Assembly (NCBI GenBank): GCA_000310025.1
Contig: FN649748.1
Coordinates: 1,389,419-1,409,428 of the forward strand
Origin: Ectocarpus siliculosus
Taxonomy: Eukaryota > Sar > Phaeophyceae > Ectocarpales > Ectocarpaceae
Direction of reading: 5' to 3'
Length of the DNA: 20,010 nt
Shown here: piece after piece, positions 1 through 8,450 of the stretch
How the letters are laid out: every line of letters begins with the position of its first letter
Numbering within the stretch: the first letter of the stretch is position 1
Made by a program: the position numbers and the translations under genes
Notes under the pieces: generated by a model
Seen by the model: the letters and a program-made list of their open reading frames with translations, nothing else
Told to the model about the DNA's origin: nothing
Databases searched by the model: none

Positions 1-229
1 CAAACACTCGGCCGCAACCCTAACAAAGCGTACAAGAAAGAGCGAAATGCCGGGAACAGGATAGGACCATGTCGCTACCAAAACTCCACAAACCGGAAAG
101 GTGTGACGGATGCCAATTGATAACCTCGCGGGCGGGCTGTTTCACACAAGAAACCGACCCATACCCATCAAGGTCGGCATGTAGGCCGTAACACAAAGAC
201 AGCCCGATCATCCGAAAACGTGTTGGCGG

Positions 230-235
230 TTTATT
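230..235 (-). terminator. Poly(A) signal AATAAA after exon 245-406
   Basis: The + strand reads TTTATT at 230-235, so the minus strand carries AATAAA about 10 bases beyond the candidate stop codon at 245. Proximity to the stop is the only support, because the hexamer occurs about a dozen times by chance in this window. Confidence 0.3.
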
Positions 236-244
236 GAGCCTTCC

Positions 245-406
245 TCACTTGGTGCGTATGTTGAATAGCTCCAAACCTCCTCCGGTGCTTATGAGGGAGT
301 CCGAGTCCCGCTTCTCGCCATTGCCGGTTGTGGATCCGTGGTCCAGACGGCTCGGATCGTCCCGACAGCCCTGACGACCCCGACGATTCCGGCCGTCACT
401 ACTGTC
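245..406 (-). CDS. Candidate 3'-terminal exon, unknown protein
   Basis: Unrecognised. Read on the minus strand, an open segment of 53 codons follows a possible splice acceptor (GAGTATCAG, ending at 407) and runs to a TGA at 247-245. The peptide is polar and probably disordered, rich in D, R, G and S (it contains DSSDGRNRRGRQGCRDDPSR), and ends ELFNIRTK. Third codon positions are clearly GC-rich, unlike the flanking DNA. An AATAAA hexamer on the same strand lies only about 10 bases past the stop, which fits a real gene end. The open frame continues upstream of 406 to about 481 but through a G-run, so the acceptor choice is inference. Upstream exons would lie in the tandem-repeat zone and I could not identify them. 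A chance open frame in GC-rich DNA remains possible. Confidence 0.35.
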   Translation of the reverse strand, partial: DSSDGRNRRGRQGCRDDPSRLDHGSTTGNGEKRDSDSLISTGGGLELFNIRTK

Positions 407-923
407 CTGATACTCTTGCTGCATGCTCCCTATAACACACTGGATATCAGTTTGGGTCAACAAACGACGGGGGGGGAGCACTGCAAGCGGTCAGTACCCT
501 GGAGAGGGATACTGAGCAAGAACATGGAATGGCAAACGGTCAAGGGCGTGTGGAAATATAAACTGAGGTACCTGCATGAAGCAGGTGCTGTTGGGAATGC
601 GATTTCGTCTACCGTATATCGAGGGGTTTGCACGCTCCAATGGGGGAGCTGAATAGAACCGCTATGTAGATCACCATGTCATCGCTAGGGGCTCTCGCAG
701 TCGGGGGGGGGGGTGCGTTATCCCGGCACATAAATATGGCTGCGAAGCCTGTTTCATGCACTATCTTCACCATACTGGAGGAGCAAACCCCGGACGCACA
801 AGGAGCGGGAACATGGTTCATTGAAACGGTTTGATGCGCCCGGGAACGTACCAAAGACACCCCGGGCAGGTCGTCGGGGCGCGGTCGTTTTCACATGAGA
901 CGAGTATTGCAACCTTTGCAGAT

Positions 924-1500
924 CCGTTCCTCGTGCCCATTCACAAACAAAGTCTGTTACTTCACTTCTATAGCATCTACTTGTGGGTTTCTCTCGTTTC
1001 AAGTACCGCGTGTCGTTAGCATACAACAATGCGATAGCTGATACTTTCTATGCCTGTAGACAGATATAGATGCCCATTGACCAATAAACAGCCAAACAAT
1101 CCGAAGGTACCTACAGTTACCAGGCGCTGTTGGAAAAATGCGATTTGAACTATAGCATATCGATGGTTTGGCACACCCCATAGGGAGCTGTAGTGGATCC
1201 CTAGATCGCATGTTGTCGCTCGGGTACCGCGCAGTCGGGAGAGTGTGCTGCCCCCCCGGCACCAAATTTGACTGCATCAAATGCGAATTTCATGAACCGT
1301 CCTCACTGCTGCTGGTGTACATCTACTGGCTGCTCGGAGGCGACACCATACAGGAGGAGCAAACCGGGCACACAAGGAGCGGGAACACGGTTCATTGAAA
1401 CGGTTTGATGTGGCCAGGAACGCACCAATAACGTCTGCGCTGTCGGCGTTAGGGGCTGGTATTCACGTGCATGAAGTAGCCTTCGCAGACGCAGGTAGGT
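924..1500. repeat. Tandem unit 1 (577 bp)
   Basis: This unit begins at CCGTTCCTCGTGCCC and ends where the same sequence restarts at 1501. Against unit 2 it differs by small indels (for example three extra bases near 1026 and three near 1080) and a few substitutions, giving a unit six to seven bases longer. It contains an AATAAA (about 1082) that is lost in unit 2. Confidence 0.85.
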
Positions 1501-2070
1501 CCGTTCCTCGTGCCCATTCACAAACAAAGTCTGTTACTTCACTTCTATAGCATCTACTTGTGGGTTTCTCTCGTTTCAAGTACCGCGTGGTGTTAGCATA
1601 CAATGCGATAGCTGATACTTTCTATGCCTGTAGACAGATATAGATGCCCATTGAACAAACAGCCAAACAATCCGAAGGTACCTACAGTTACCAGGCGCTG
1701 TTGGAAAAATGCGATTTGAACTATAGCATATCGATGGTTTGGCACACCCCATAGGGAGCTGTAGTGGATCCCTAGATCGCATGTTGTCGCTCGGGTACCG
1801 CGCAGTCGGGAGAGTGTGCTGCCCCCCCGGCACCAAATTTGACTGCATCAAATGCGAATTTCATGAACCGTCCTCACTGCTGCTGGTGTACATCTACTGG
1901 CTGCTCGGGGGCGACACCATACAGGAGGAGCAAACCGGGCACACAAGGAGCGGGAACACGGTTCATTGAAACCGTTTGATGTGGCCAGGAACGCACCAAT
2001 AACGTCTGCGCTGTCGGCGTTAGGGGCTGGTATTCACGTGCATGAAGTAGCCTTCGCAGACGCGGGTAGG
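1501..2070. repeat. Tandem unit 2 (about 570 bp)
   Basis: This is a near-identical copy of unit 1. Visible differences are two 3-bp deletions in the first 120 bases, A-to-G in CTCGGAGGCG, G-to-C in GAAACGGTTTG and A-to-G in GCAGGTAGG. After 2071 the next copy matches for only about 26 bases and then diverges. Confidence 0.85.
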
Positions 2071-2298
2071 TCCGTTCCTCGTGCCCATTCACAAACATAA
2101 TATGATACTTTATACTTCAATGTAGAATCTCCATGTCTCTCGTTTCAAGTGCCGCGTGGGGTTAGGAGCTTATCTCCCACAGCAGTTAGCATACAATGCA
2201 AAAGCTGGAACCGTTAGAAACGCGATCAATGTCTAGACTGATAGAGATGCTCGTTGGACAAACAAAAAAGCCATCCGGTCACTGCAACAAGAACATAC

Positions 2299-2560
2299 CA
2301 TCGAAAACGTAACGGTGATGGATGAACAAGAGCATCTACCATTGCACAACTACGAAACAATCCGGTTCACTCCTACAATAATTTCGTACCGTTGAAGACG
2401 TTATCTTGATGGACGAACACCAACAACTACGGAAAGTATATGCAATCGAAAACGTAAGCGTGGGGGGTGAACACGAGCACTACCATCGAACAAACAACGA
2501 AACAATCCGACTCAGTATATTAAATATGCACCATCGGAAAACCGTAAAGGTGATAGTGGA
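2299..2560. repeat. Degenerate short direct repeats
   Basis: The core CATCGAAAACGTAACGGTGA recurs in altered form near 2299, 2391, 2445 and 2531, followed each time by a variant of GATGGATGAACAAGAGC. A second shared block, ACGAAACAATCCG, occurs near 2351 and 2499. The spacing is irregular (about 92, 54 and 86 bases). The block AACAATCCG also occurs inside the 577-bp units, so this zone may be an older decayed edge of the array. Confidence 0.6.
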
Positions 2561-2819
2561 AAAACTCTACACACCGACTTGAGGTAGGGAAACATTCCAA
2601 GCAGTTTTTCGCTATTTTAGGACCATTTTGGCCAACCATTGTTCGACAGTAAGACCCATTTTCGTTGGTCGTGAGGAACGGGGTAACGGCATGGCTCATT
2701 GGTGTAACGAAGTTCAAGTTAGGACATGGCTCAGTAGTGCTTGGTAAACGTCGCGAATACCGCGATACAGCAATACAGCGTTAACACCTTCTCGTTTCCG
2801 GAAGACTGAAGCATTATTG
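2561..2819. other. No feature recognised
   Basis: This interval has stops in all frames apart from a 65-codon minus-strand frame of ordinary composition. I see no splice-bounded coding segment, repeat or inverted repeat here. Confidence 0.5.
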
Positions 2820-3100
2820 GGTCGGGTTGGGTCGGGTCAGGTCACCAGTTTCAAAACTCTTTCATGGGTCAAAGATCAAATCGTATCATAGGTTGAACAT
2901 TTTCTCATGGGCAGGATCGGATCGAGTCACTAATCCATACGCCCTCCATGGTCGGGTCGGACTGAGTCGTGACACAGTCTTGCTGTTTGGGGTCGGGTCG
3001 AGTCACCAGCTGCTAAGAGTCTTCAAGTTTTGGGTCTGACACTCGACAAAGAAGCGGTTGGCTCCCCGTCGTGTCGGACTGAGTCATCGTGACTCTAGCC
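2820..3100. repeat. GGGTC / GAGTCAC-rich degenerate repeat patch
   Basis: Runs of GGGTCGGGT occur near 2820-2842, 2950-2958 and 2990-3000. They are followed repeatedly by GGTCACCAG or GAGTCAC(C/T) (2840, 2925, 3000). GTCGGACTGAGTC occurs twice (about 2954 and 3074). It reads as several decayed copies of one short module, and no coding frame is convincing. Confidence 0.55.
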
Positions 3101-3594
3101 TTTCGTACTACAGTACAAATACAGAATACATCTTTCTGATACACGTTATTACCACACAGGAAAAAAAATTACATGCCATGCGATACCTTGCGTTTGTATT
3201 GCTGTGCGCATGAAGACGAGACTGTCGAGACCGAGAAGAGTAAGGCAGAAACAGTTTGCGCTCCTGCAAGCTCGACGAGCGGTAAGAATACTGGGACTAC
3301 GCTTAGGTTGTAAGCTATCAGGCACCATCAAACCTTCCTTCTAGAGATGTACATCGCGTTGCTTTTCCATTGCCGAAAGCTTCAATGACACATGTTCCGT
3401 GACATCTATGGATTGCTGCAGCCCCCCCGCAACCCCTCTACCACCACGCCAACATTTGCCCCAATGCATACACAGCCGTGAGCGGCGTACAACTTCTCTA
3501 CCGCGAACAACCCATCATCTTACCCGCACAATCACCCAATTACAACCTCTACGAAATTTCCAAAGCATCAGCATGTATGTGTCCCAAACCTCAT
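3101..3594. other. No gene recognised
   Basis: This is mixed-composition DNA with short frames only. On the minus strand a good-looking donor (GCGG|GTAAGA, near 3521) follows an open segment of about 30 codons containing VWDTYMLMLWKFRRGCNW. I could not tie it to an acceptor with confidence, so it is not called. Confidence 0.4.
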
Positions 3595-3729
3595 CTACTC
3601 TATCATATGTAGCTTGCCTGGCCGCCTTGGCACGCTTATGTTCTCCACGAAGACGTTCCCGGCCTCGAGGATAGCATCTGCTTGGGACGTGCACCCCCCG
3701 AGAAGCAAGAGCAGGAGAAGAAAGTGCAT
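3595..3729 (-). CDS. Short ORF with signal-peptide-like N terminus
   Basis: Unrecognised. An ATG at 3729-3727 opens 44 codons that begin MHFLLLLLLLGGCTSQADA, a textbook-looking secretory signal (short n-region, seven leucines, then a small-residue region), followed by a mixed polar stretch to VPRRPGKLHMIE and a TAG. It may be a first exon: CCAG|GCAAGC at 3617, a GC-type donor context, would end it after about 37 codons, but no matching acceptor was identified. The CT-rich stretch that encodes the leucines could also produce this by chance. No RNA or homology support can be given. Confidence 0.22.
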   Translation of the reverse strand: MHFLLLLLLLGGCTSQADAILEAGNVFVENISVPRRPGKLHMIE

Positions 3730-3834
3730 TCCACGGTGAATCCATGTGGATAGGCAAAAGTCATGTCGTAGACGACGTGTGAACCGGGCATCTTCGACGC
3801 CCAAAACGCGGAAAAGCAAGCAATCTAAAGGATT

Positions 3835-4540
3835 GGCTCTACTGTGGGCGTGATGATATAGACAGAGCTCTCAGATACGCCGTTGTCGGTTTCGCATAAC
3901 TGAACAGCCGATCTATTGTATGGAGAGAGCAACGTATACCAAAAACAAGCGCATTTCAACTTGAACCCCAGGAATACGCACATCTGAAGTACACTTGTTT
4001 GCAGATTATATTGTGGAAATATCTTCTTGGATACACACCTGGTTCTATTCCCTTTGAAGAGATGGCTTTCAGGCAGGCCGACATGCACTCGCGTTAAGCC
4101 GACTCCAGCTGTTGTTTTGAAGCGTTGGAGGCCGCTCAGTTGTCTATCTCATTTGTATACTTTCTCACTGACCTGGCGTTTAGAAATTCAGCACGGTTTG
4201 AAGTACGAGAAGCACAACGTATGATAGATGAAAAAAAACAGGTGAGGTTCCGAAAACACCCGGACAATCAAGGTATTGCGTACGATAGATAGTCGTCTCA
4301 GAACCATCGCAATTGTTTCAGTGTACTCAGTGGATTTCGTGGTCCTACGGCTAATGATTCGGTAAATGCAAGCCCGTATTTCGTAACGTGTCACACGGGT
4401 GTGGGTTGCTCATGCTCTAGGAGGTAGCACAGCTACTTGACGAATTCATCAGTGTTCTGTCCGTTTCATGGCCAGCCGGTATCTCTCATCCCTCCGCGGC
4501 CGCTACACATGCTCTGCAGTACGTTGTCGTCTGTGATTGT
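3835..4540. other. No gene recognised
   Basis: Only short frames below 90 codons with ordinary composition occur on both strands. There is no clear splice-bounded segment, inverted repeat or microsatellite. Confidence 0.5.
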
Positions 4541-4546
4541 GATTCT

Positions 4547-4921
4547 TTATCGTTCAACAGGGAGCGACTGGGAAATGACCGAATTGTGGGTCGTTTGAAT
4601 GCGCCATGTCCAGAACGCCAACCTCGTCATATATCGTTCGTTTGCCCCCTGCTGTACCAGTGCAATGTTTTTGTCAGGTTTCGCGCACTTGATGGCATGT
4701 TGTAGCTGACCCAGGTGTTGGAGGGCCTCTGCATCCAAATGTCCGGAGTGTGATCTGTTCGCGCGTGGTTTTTTCTCGCATCTGTGTGCAATGGTGTCCA
4801 TCTTGTCCGAGTCCCAGGAAGTAATGGATTGTCCTGCTCGCCGAACAATGCATGTGCAATGGATACGTGTCTGGGTGAACGCTGATTCCGGGAATAAGGC
4901 CAGTAGGTGTGAAAAAACCAT
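4547..4921 (-). CDS. Candidate ORF, 124 codons, unknown protein
   Basis: Unrecognised. A true ATG at 4921 opens 124 codons ending in TAA at 4547. The first 40 residues (with a cysteine-containing basic stretch) look less coding-like than the rest. From about residue 42 the peptide is polar and helix-prone, including LDAEALQHLGQLQHAIKCAK and NIALVQQGANERYMTRLAFW. An AG acceptor (GCGAGCAG, near 4838) would fit an exon covering just that better part. Two other frames on the same strand are also open over part of the region (61 and 119 codons), which weakens the call. On the + strand an open segment from about 4909 to 5112 (KKPSRNLPSIAEILSRSALP) overlaps its start, and both cannot easily be real. 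Composition and length are the only evidence. Confidence 0.28.
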   Translation of the reverse strand: MVFSHLLALFPESAFTQTRIHCTCIVRRAGQSITSWDSDKMDTIAHRCEKKPRANRSHSGHLDAEALQHLGQLQHAIKCAKPDKNIALVQQGANERYMTRLAFWTWRIQTTHNSVISQSLPVER

Positions 4922-4924
4922 CTC

Positions 4925-5640
4925 GTAATCTTCCTTCTATTGCTGAAATTCTGTCTCGCTCCGCACTGCCTCCCGCCTCTTCTCATTTTTTGACCGAAAA
5001 ACTAAACAAACGTTCAGACCCAAAGGGGTTAACGGAACGTGATGGGCTCGAGTTTCAGGCAGTGAACGTCGTTTTTCGTACGTTGAGTTTTGAGACTAAA
5101 TCGACCCGATAACTGATGTGTGGCTGGCACATTTCCCCATCAATGTGCGAAGGCAACCTCATGCAGTAGACTAATTGGGGCCTCACGCAATAGACTAATT
5201 GGGATACACGGCGGCTAAAACTTTCGTTTGATCGCACGCGCAGGTGACTGGTATGCTGTTTGCCCAACCATTTTTGTGCGCAGGGCACAGTGGCAGGGAA
5301 ATGAGAGAAGTACAGCTGTAGTCTACGGCAAGCGCCAGGTGTGCGTGAGTTTCGCGATAGATCTTTCGTCCTGATGGCACCAGTCTGTCCTGCCGATGTA
5401 GTGTGAAGGCCTGCCTCGGATGGTGACTAGTCATTTTTGACTTGTTTTTCTTGCAATCATAAACTGTTGTAGAGTTCAGACTAGACTATATTCCGAGGTA
5501 TGCATATGTGCATGCATATCAGGCAAATTTAACTCATTTGACCCTACATGTAGGTTCCTTTTCGGGGTAAAACAAAAACGCCACAGAAACAAAAAGAGAC
5601 AGAAGTGCAGCAATAGACAGCATTGTTTCTGTAGACGCAA
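4925..5640. other. Mostly featureless; one weak + strand open segment
   Basis: A + strand frame runs without ATG from about 4879 to 5112, ending RTLSFETKSTR before TAA; it could be an exon of the gene ending at 5821, but no donor was convincing. The palindromic TATGCAT...ATGCATA (about 5499-5518) is short and AT-rich. Nothing else is recognised. Confidence 0.35.
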
Positions 5641-5641
5641 G

Positions 5642-5679
5642 AGCTATCTCCACCTGTACAACAGCTATCTCCACCTGTA
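5642..5679 (+). repeat. Tandem duplication of a splice-acceptor-like tract
   Basis: AGCTATCTCCACCTGTA is present twice with a 21-base period (5642-5658 and 5663-5679). In the second copy the next base makes CTGTAG, a usable 3' splice acceptor directly before the exon at 5681; in the first copy the same position reads CTGTAC, which is not one. Confidence 0.75.
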
Positions 5680-5680
5680 G

Positions 5681-5821
5681 GCCATGCGGGCAGCCCGCGA
5701 CAGGGTGGTGGCCATAGACAGCGCCATGGAGGAGCTGACGGGTGGTCACGCTGCGGTCCGTAGGGCAGGTAGCCTTGTAGACCTTGAAAAGATCAGTCGT
5801 CCAGCCACCTCAACTAAATAA
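5681..5821 (+). CDS. Candidate 3'-terminal exon, about 46 codons
   Basis: Unrecognised. A pyrimidine-rich stretch ending CTGTAG (to 5680) is followed by an open frame beginning GCC ATG CGG and running to TAA at 5819-5821. The peptide starts MRAARDRVVAIDSAMEELTG and continues through AAVRRAGSLVDLEKIS; it looks like an amphipathic helix with alternating A, R, E and V residues. Third positions in the first two thirds are almost all G or C, unlike the AT-richer flanks. AATAAA occurs 22 bases after the stop. An alternative reading ends the exon at GCAG|GTAGCC (5767/5768) and splices onward. The ATG at 5684 could also be a true start of a 45-residue protein, since a TAG lies in frame two codons before it. 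The combination of acceptor, codon bias, stop and poly(A) signal makes this one of the better calls. Confidence 0.4.
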   Translation, partial: AMRAARDRVVAIDSAMEELTGGHAAVRRAGSLVDLEKISRPATSTK

Positions 5822-5842
5822 TAGTGAATACCGATAACGATC

Positions 5843-5848
5843 AATAAA
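5843..5848 (+). terminator. Poly(A) signal AATAAA
   Basis: AATAAA lies 22 bases after the TAA at 5821 on the same strand, a normal distance for a compact 3' UTR. Confidence 0.35.
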
Positions 5849-5849
5849 A

Positions 5850-6590
5850 TGATCAGTGAAGGGCCATAGCTGGTATTTGTACTTCTGTACTTCTCTTTCC
5901 CCCCCCCTCATATCAGCCCTGCCAGATATGCCTATATCCTACTGTATCACTACCAATTAGGAGCCTGTTTGTGCCGGAGATGGCCGAAAAGGGGGATAAT
6001 TGGGCATAATTGGGCCTTGAGCCACTTAACCCTTACGTGACTACAGGCCGATTCAGCTCCGTTCTCAGCTCCGATCACTTTGCGAGCCGAAAGATCGCCG
6101 TTGTGCCTCGGCTAAGAGCAAAAACCATACATAGAGACCAGCAGGGAGACACAGGCAGCCCAACCCAAAAGCACGCTTATCAGCAATGCGCACAGGACTC
6201 ACATAGTACAATACTATTCACCCATGCCTAATCTCTCTGACGTGGGGCAGAAATCCTTTCCAGATCCAACATACTGCCTACCGGTACTGTAAGATTCAAA
6301 CGCAAAATACCACCGGAGGGTACGTACAGCACCCGAACATCTGATCAACCCGGTGCCGCATCCGCGGGGGAGAGCAGAGAAAACGCACACCGGAGCCGAT
6401 GCTAATGGACTGCCTCGGTGCTTGATGCTGTTGTGATTGCGGTGCGTGTGGTTCCCAGTATTGGAAGTGAAGGGTGGTTCGTCTGCTGTATGCAAAATTT
6501 CGCTCAAAGGCAAGGGTTTTCGGGACTACAGCTCCGATCACACCTCCGATCACAGCTCTCTATTTTGTAGTACAGAATAGTTTAATTTAT
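5850..6590. other. No gene recognised
   Basis: GC-rich frames near 6290-6440 are open on both strands (for example a + strand segment ending GLPRCLMLL before TGA), but none has splice signals or an ATG that I trust. A C-run is at 5900-5907. No repeat or inverted repeat was found. Confidence 0.4.
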
Positions 6591-6597
6591 CATCATT

Positions 6598-6818
6598 TTA
6601 ATGCATTTTGAGCGATAGTGGATGATGGTCTCGATTTCTCTGACGAGCGAGCCGTTCTTTTCGCCGATCTAGCGCTTCTGTGAGTCGGTTTCCCGTCAGT
6701 GTCTTCGCATCTAGCGGCGCTAGCATTTGTGCTTGCCGCATGTTCTGTCCAAGGATGAGGTGGAGAAGATGTGCCAACAGGTACTGCTTGCACAGGTACA
6801 TCTCTGTGCGGATGGTTG
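6598..6818 (-). CDS. Candidate 3'-terminal exon, helical protein
   Basis: Unrecognised. On the minus strand CTGTCTCCGACAG, a good acceptor, ends at 6819. The open frame that follows includes an ATG at 6801 and stops at TAA 6600-6598, giving 67 residues from the ATG. They read MYLCKQYLLAHLLHLILGQN, then an alanine/leucine helix, then a basic tail with RRKERLARQRNRDHH. The hydrophobic first third could be a membrane helix and the tail a basic, nucleic-acid-binding type helix; both are inference. A second minus-strand frame across the same bases (stop at 6593) is open and Ala/Ser/Thr-rich, so the frame choice rests on peptide character. Just upstream, near 6943, TAT|GTAAGG is a plausible donor for the preceding exon, but its phase fits the competing frame better. 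ATTAAA overlaps the stop and might serve as a poly(A) signal. Confidence 0.35.
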
Positions 6819-6891
6819 CTGTCGGAGACAGTCACGCACACCTGCTCAGAAACTACTGCTGCTGTACAGTCTACTTCTCTCCGAATAGCTG

Positions 6892-6911
6892 CTACTGCTG
6901 TACAGCAGTAG
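6892..6911. repeat. 20-bp perfect palindrome
   Basis: CTACTGCTGTACAGCAGTAG equals its own reverse complement. Partial copies flank it (CTACTGCTGCTGTACAG from 6853 and GTACTACTGTAC from 6911), so the palindrome sits in a small cluster of CTG/TAC-type repeats. Confidence 0.7.
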
Positions 6912-7182
6912 TACTACTGTACTCCTGTTCGCCACCCTTACATATACCGCGTCCCCATCCCTGTGAGCCCCACACATGGACCCACTGCTGCACCATCCTT
7001 GCCGCCGTGATTTATGGATGTACACGCATGCTTGGAAGATCTTTGACCGCAGAGAGCCAGTTGTGGGGAAAAAAACAAAAAAATCAAATTAACCCAGTCA
7101 CGCAAGGGTTAATAACACTCGGTGGTACGCGAGGGGGTCGATAAGGCAAAGAGCAGACATCGAGGAAGCAAAGGAGGAAAAT

Positions 7183-7380
7183 GCATATTTGGCCCAAAAA
7201 GGCATAAGTGAGAGCATAACCACGGGAAAATTGCACAACTGGCCGTTGACGGAAAAACAAGCATTAGTGTAGGTGAGAGCATATCCACCGAAAAGTATTA
7301 TAACAGAAAAGAGCGAAATTGGCCCAAAATAACGAGCATAATTGAGGGCATGACGACCGAAAAGGAGCAGAACCAACGAA
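7183..7380 (+). repeat. Three degenerate tandem repeats of about 70 bp, A-rich
   Basis: Variants of GCATAAnTGAGnGCATA followed by ACCGAAAAG occur near 7202, 7261 and 7333. TTGGCCCAAAA occurs near 7188 and 7319, and AACTGGCCGTTG near 7238. The strand is purine-rich, which makes a 195-codon frame on the other strand (7098-7685). That frame is phenylalanine/serine-rich, crosses the left edge of the transposon and starts at GTG, so I regard it as a composition artefact. Confidence 0.5.
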
Positions 7381-7462
7381 CAGATTGGACTTTGGAAGCA
7401 GATGCTTGCCGAAAAAAAGGAGTAGGAAAAAAAGAAAAGGAGGAGAATGGGTAAGGGCCTAA

Positions 7463-7489
7463 GGCCATTTCTTACGGTTCTTTTTTGGA
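7463..7489 (+). repeat. Left terminal inverted repeat
   Basis: This arm starts GGCCATTTCTTACGGT and runs into a T-rich tract. It pairs with 8451-8477 with one substitution and one inserted base, and TAA precedes it. Confidence 0.75.
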
Positions 7490-7910
7490 GCTGTCTTTTT
7501 CTTTCTTCCTTCTCAAACAAAGACAACTGGCCACAGAACCCCTTCTTACGGTGTCTATTTTGAGGGGAAAAAGGCAAAAAAAAAAAGACAACCCGTTTTG
7601 AATAGCCCATCCTGTCTTTTTCTAGGGCAGTTTTGGATAAGTCGGGGCTGTCTTTTTCTGTGGGTCTTTTTTTGTTCACAACCACATGACGCTACCTACA
7701 AACTAATCTCCCGACTGTTGATCCCCGCAAACTCTAACGGTGTTCACACGAGCTGTGTCATATGACTGGTGCAGAGTCAGTAGCATCAGCGGTAGCGTTG
7801 TTTTGTTCATTCGGCTGGACCAAGAAGTGGACAACCCGATGTGTGCGGAGCAAACAAGCGGCAAACGAGCCGAGAGAGTCTAGACGCGGAAGCGGGGGGT
7901 CTTTGTTGGT

Positions 7911-8252
7911 GTGCTGTCAACTTTTGCGAACCCAACTTTTGGGCGCCGTATAGCCTCCTGGTCTGCGTCAACCACCACACAAGACTGGTCATACGCGCAG
8001 ATCATGGCGGATACCTTTGTCATCGCTGTTGCTGGAGTGGGTGGCGAGGGAGCATCGATAAACCAAAGTTGCGACACAGGCCAAAGAGCAAAAATAACTG
8101 GTTTCTGGCGCGGTGGGTATTTTTTCGGCGTGCTGTTGACCCTCGCCACCTCAATTTCCGTGCCTCCAATCGCCCTGTGGTCTCTAACAGCCACCACCCA
8201 AGACGGACCATACACACAGCTCATGGCGGATGCCTTTGTCATCGCTGTTGCT
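7911..8252. repeat. Internal direct duplication (two 123-bp copies, 219 bp apart)
   Basis: Copy 1 (7911-8033) and copy 2 (8130-8252) share the layout GTGCTGT...CACC...CAAGAC...CATGGCGGAT.CCTTTGTCATCGC. In the + frame the copies translate to similar peptides ending MADTFVIAVA and MADAFVIAVA, with several conservative replacements between them. The minus frame is also open in both, and most differences change amino acids, so coding is not shown. Confidence 0.7.
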
Positions 8253-8450
8253 TCACGGTATGCGGAGATATCACCGAAACACCATAGCGGTGGAAGGTGC
8301 ATGTATATGTGACGAACGGCCGTTGCAGGATCGCTTTTTTTCGGTCCATGACTCGGAATAGAAAAAAGGATGGACCAGCACCGCAAGAAGGGGGTCATCT
8401 TTTTTGTAGATCATTTTTTGGGTCGTCTCTTTTGGGGGGGGAAAGATCTA

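Larger units (their letters stand above)
550..2290. repeat. Tandem array, unit about 570-577 bp, two young and two old copies
   Basis: The sequence repeats with a period of 577 falling to 571. Two central units (924-1500 and 1501-2070) are almost identical. An older, diverged copy precedes them from about 550 (shared blocks include GAAACGGTTTGATG at 822 and 1397 and the GAGCTG...GCAGTCGGG segment). A partial, diverged copy follows from 2071 (CCGTTCCTCGTGCCCATTCA) to about 2290. Short frames inside the units, such as a 76-codon + strand frame present identically in both central units, follow from the duplication. The oldest copy breaks the corresponding minus-strand frame by frameshift, so I do not call these genes. 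Confidence 0.9.

Noticed and set aside
1168-1969. Identical 76-codon + frames in the two tandem units
   Set aside because: Identity follows from recent duplication of the whole unit, and the corresponding region in the oldest copy is frameshifted.
7098-7685. Longest frame in the window (195 codons, minus strand)
   Set aside because: It starts at GTG, is F/S/L-rich because the + strand is purine-rich, and crosses from degenerate repeats into the end of a transposon.
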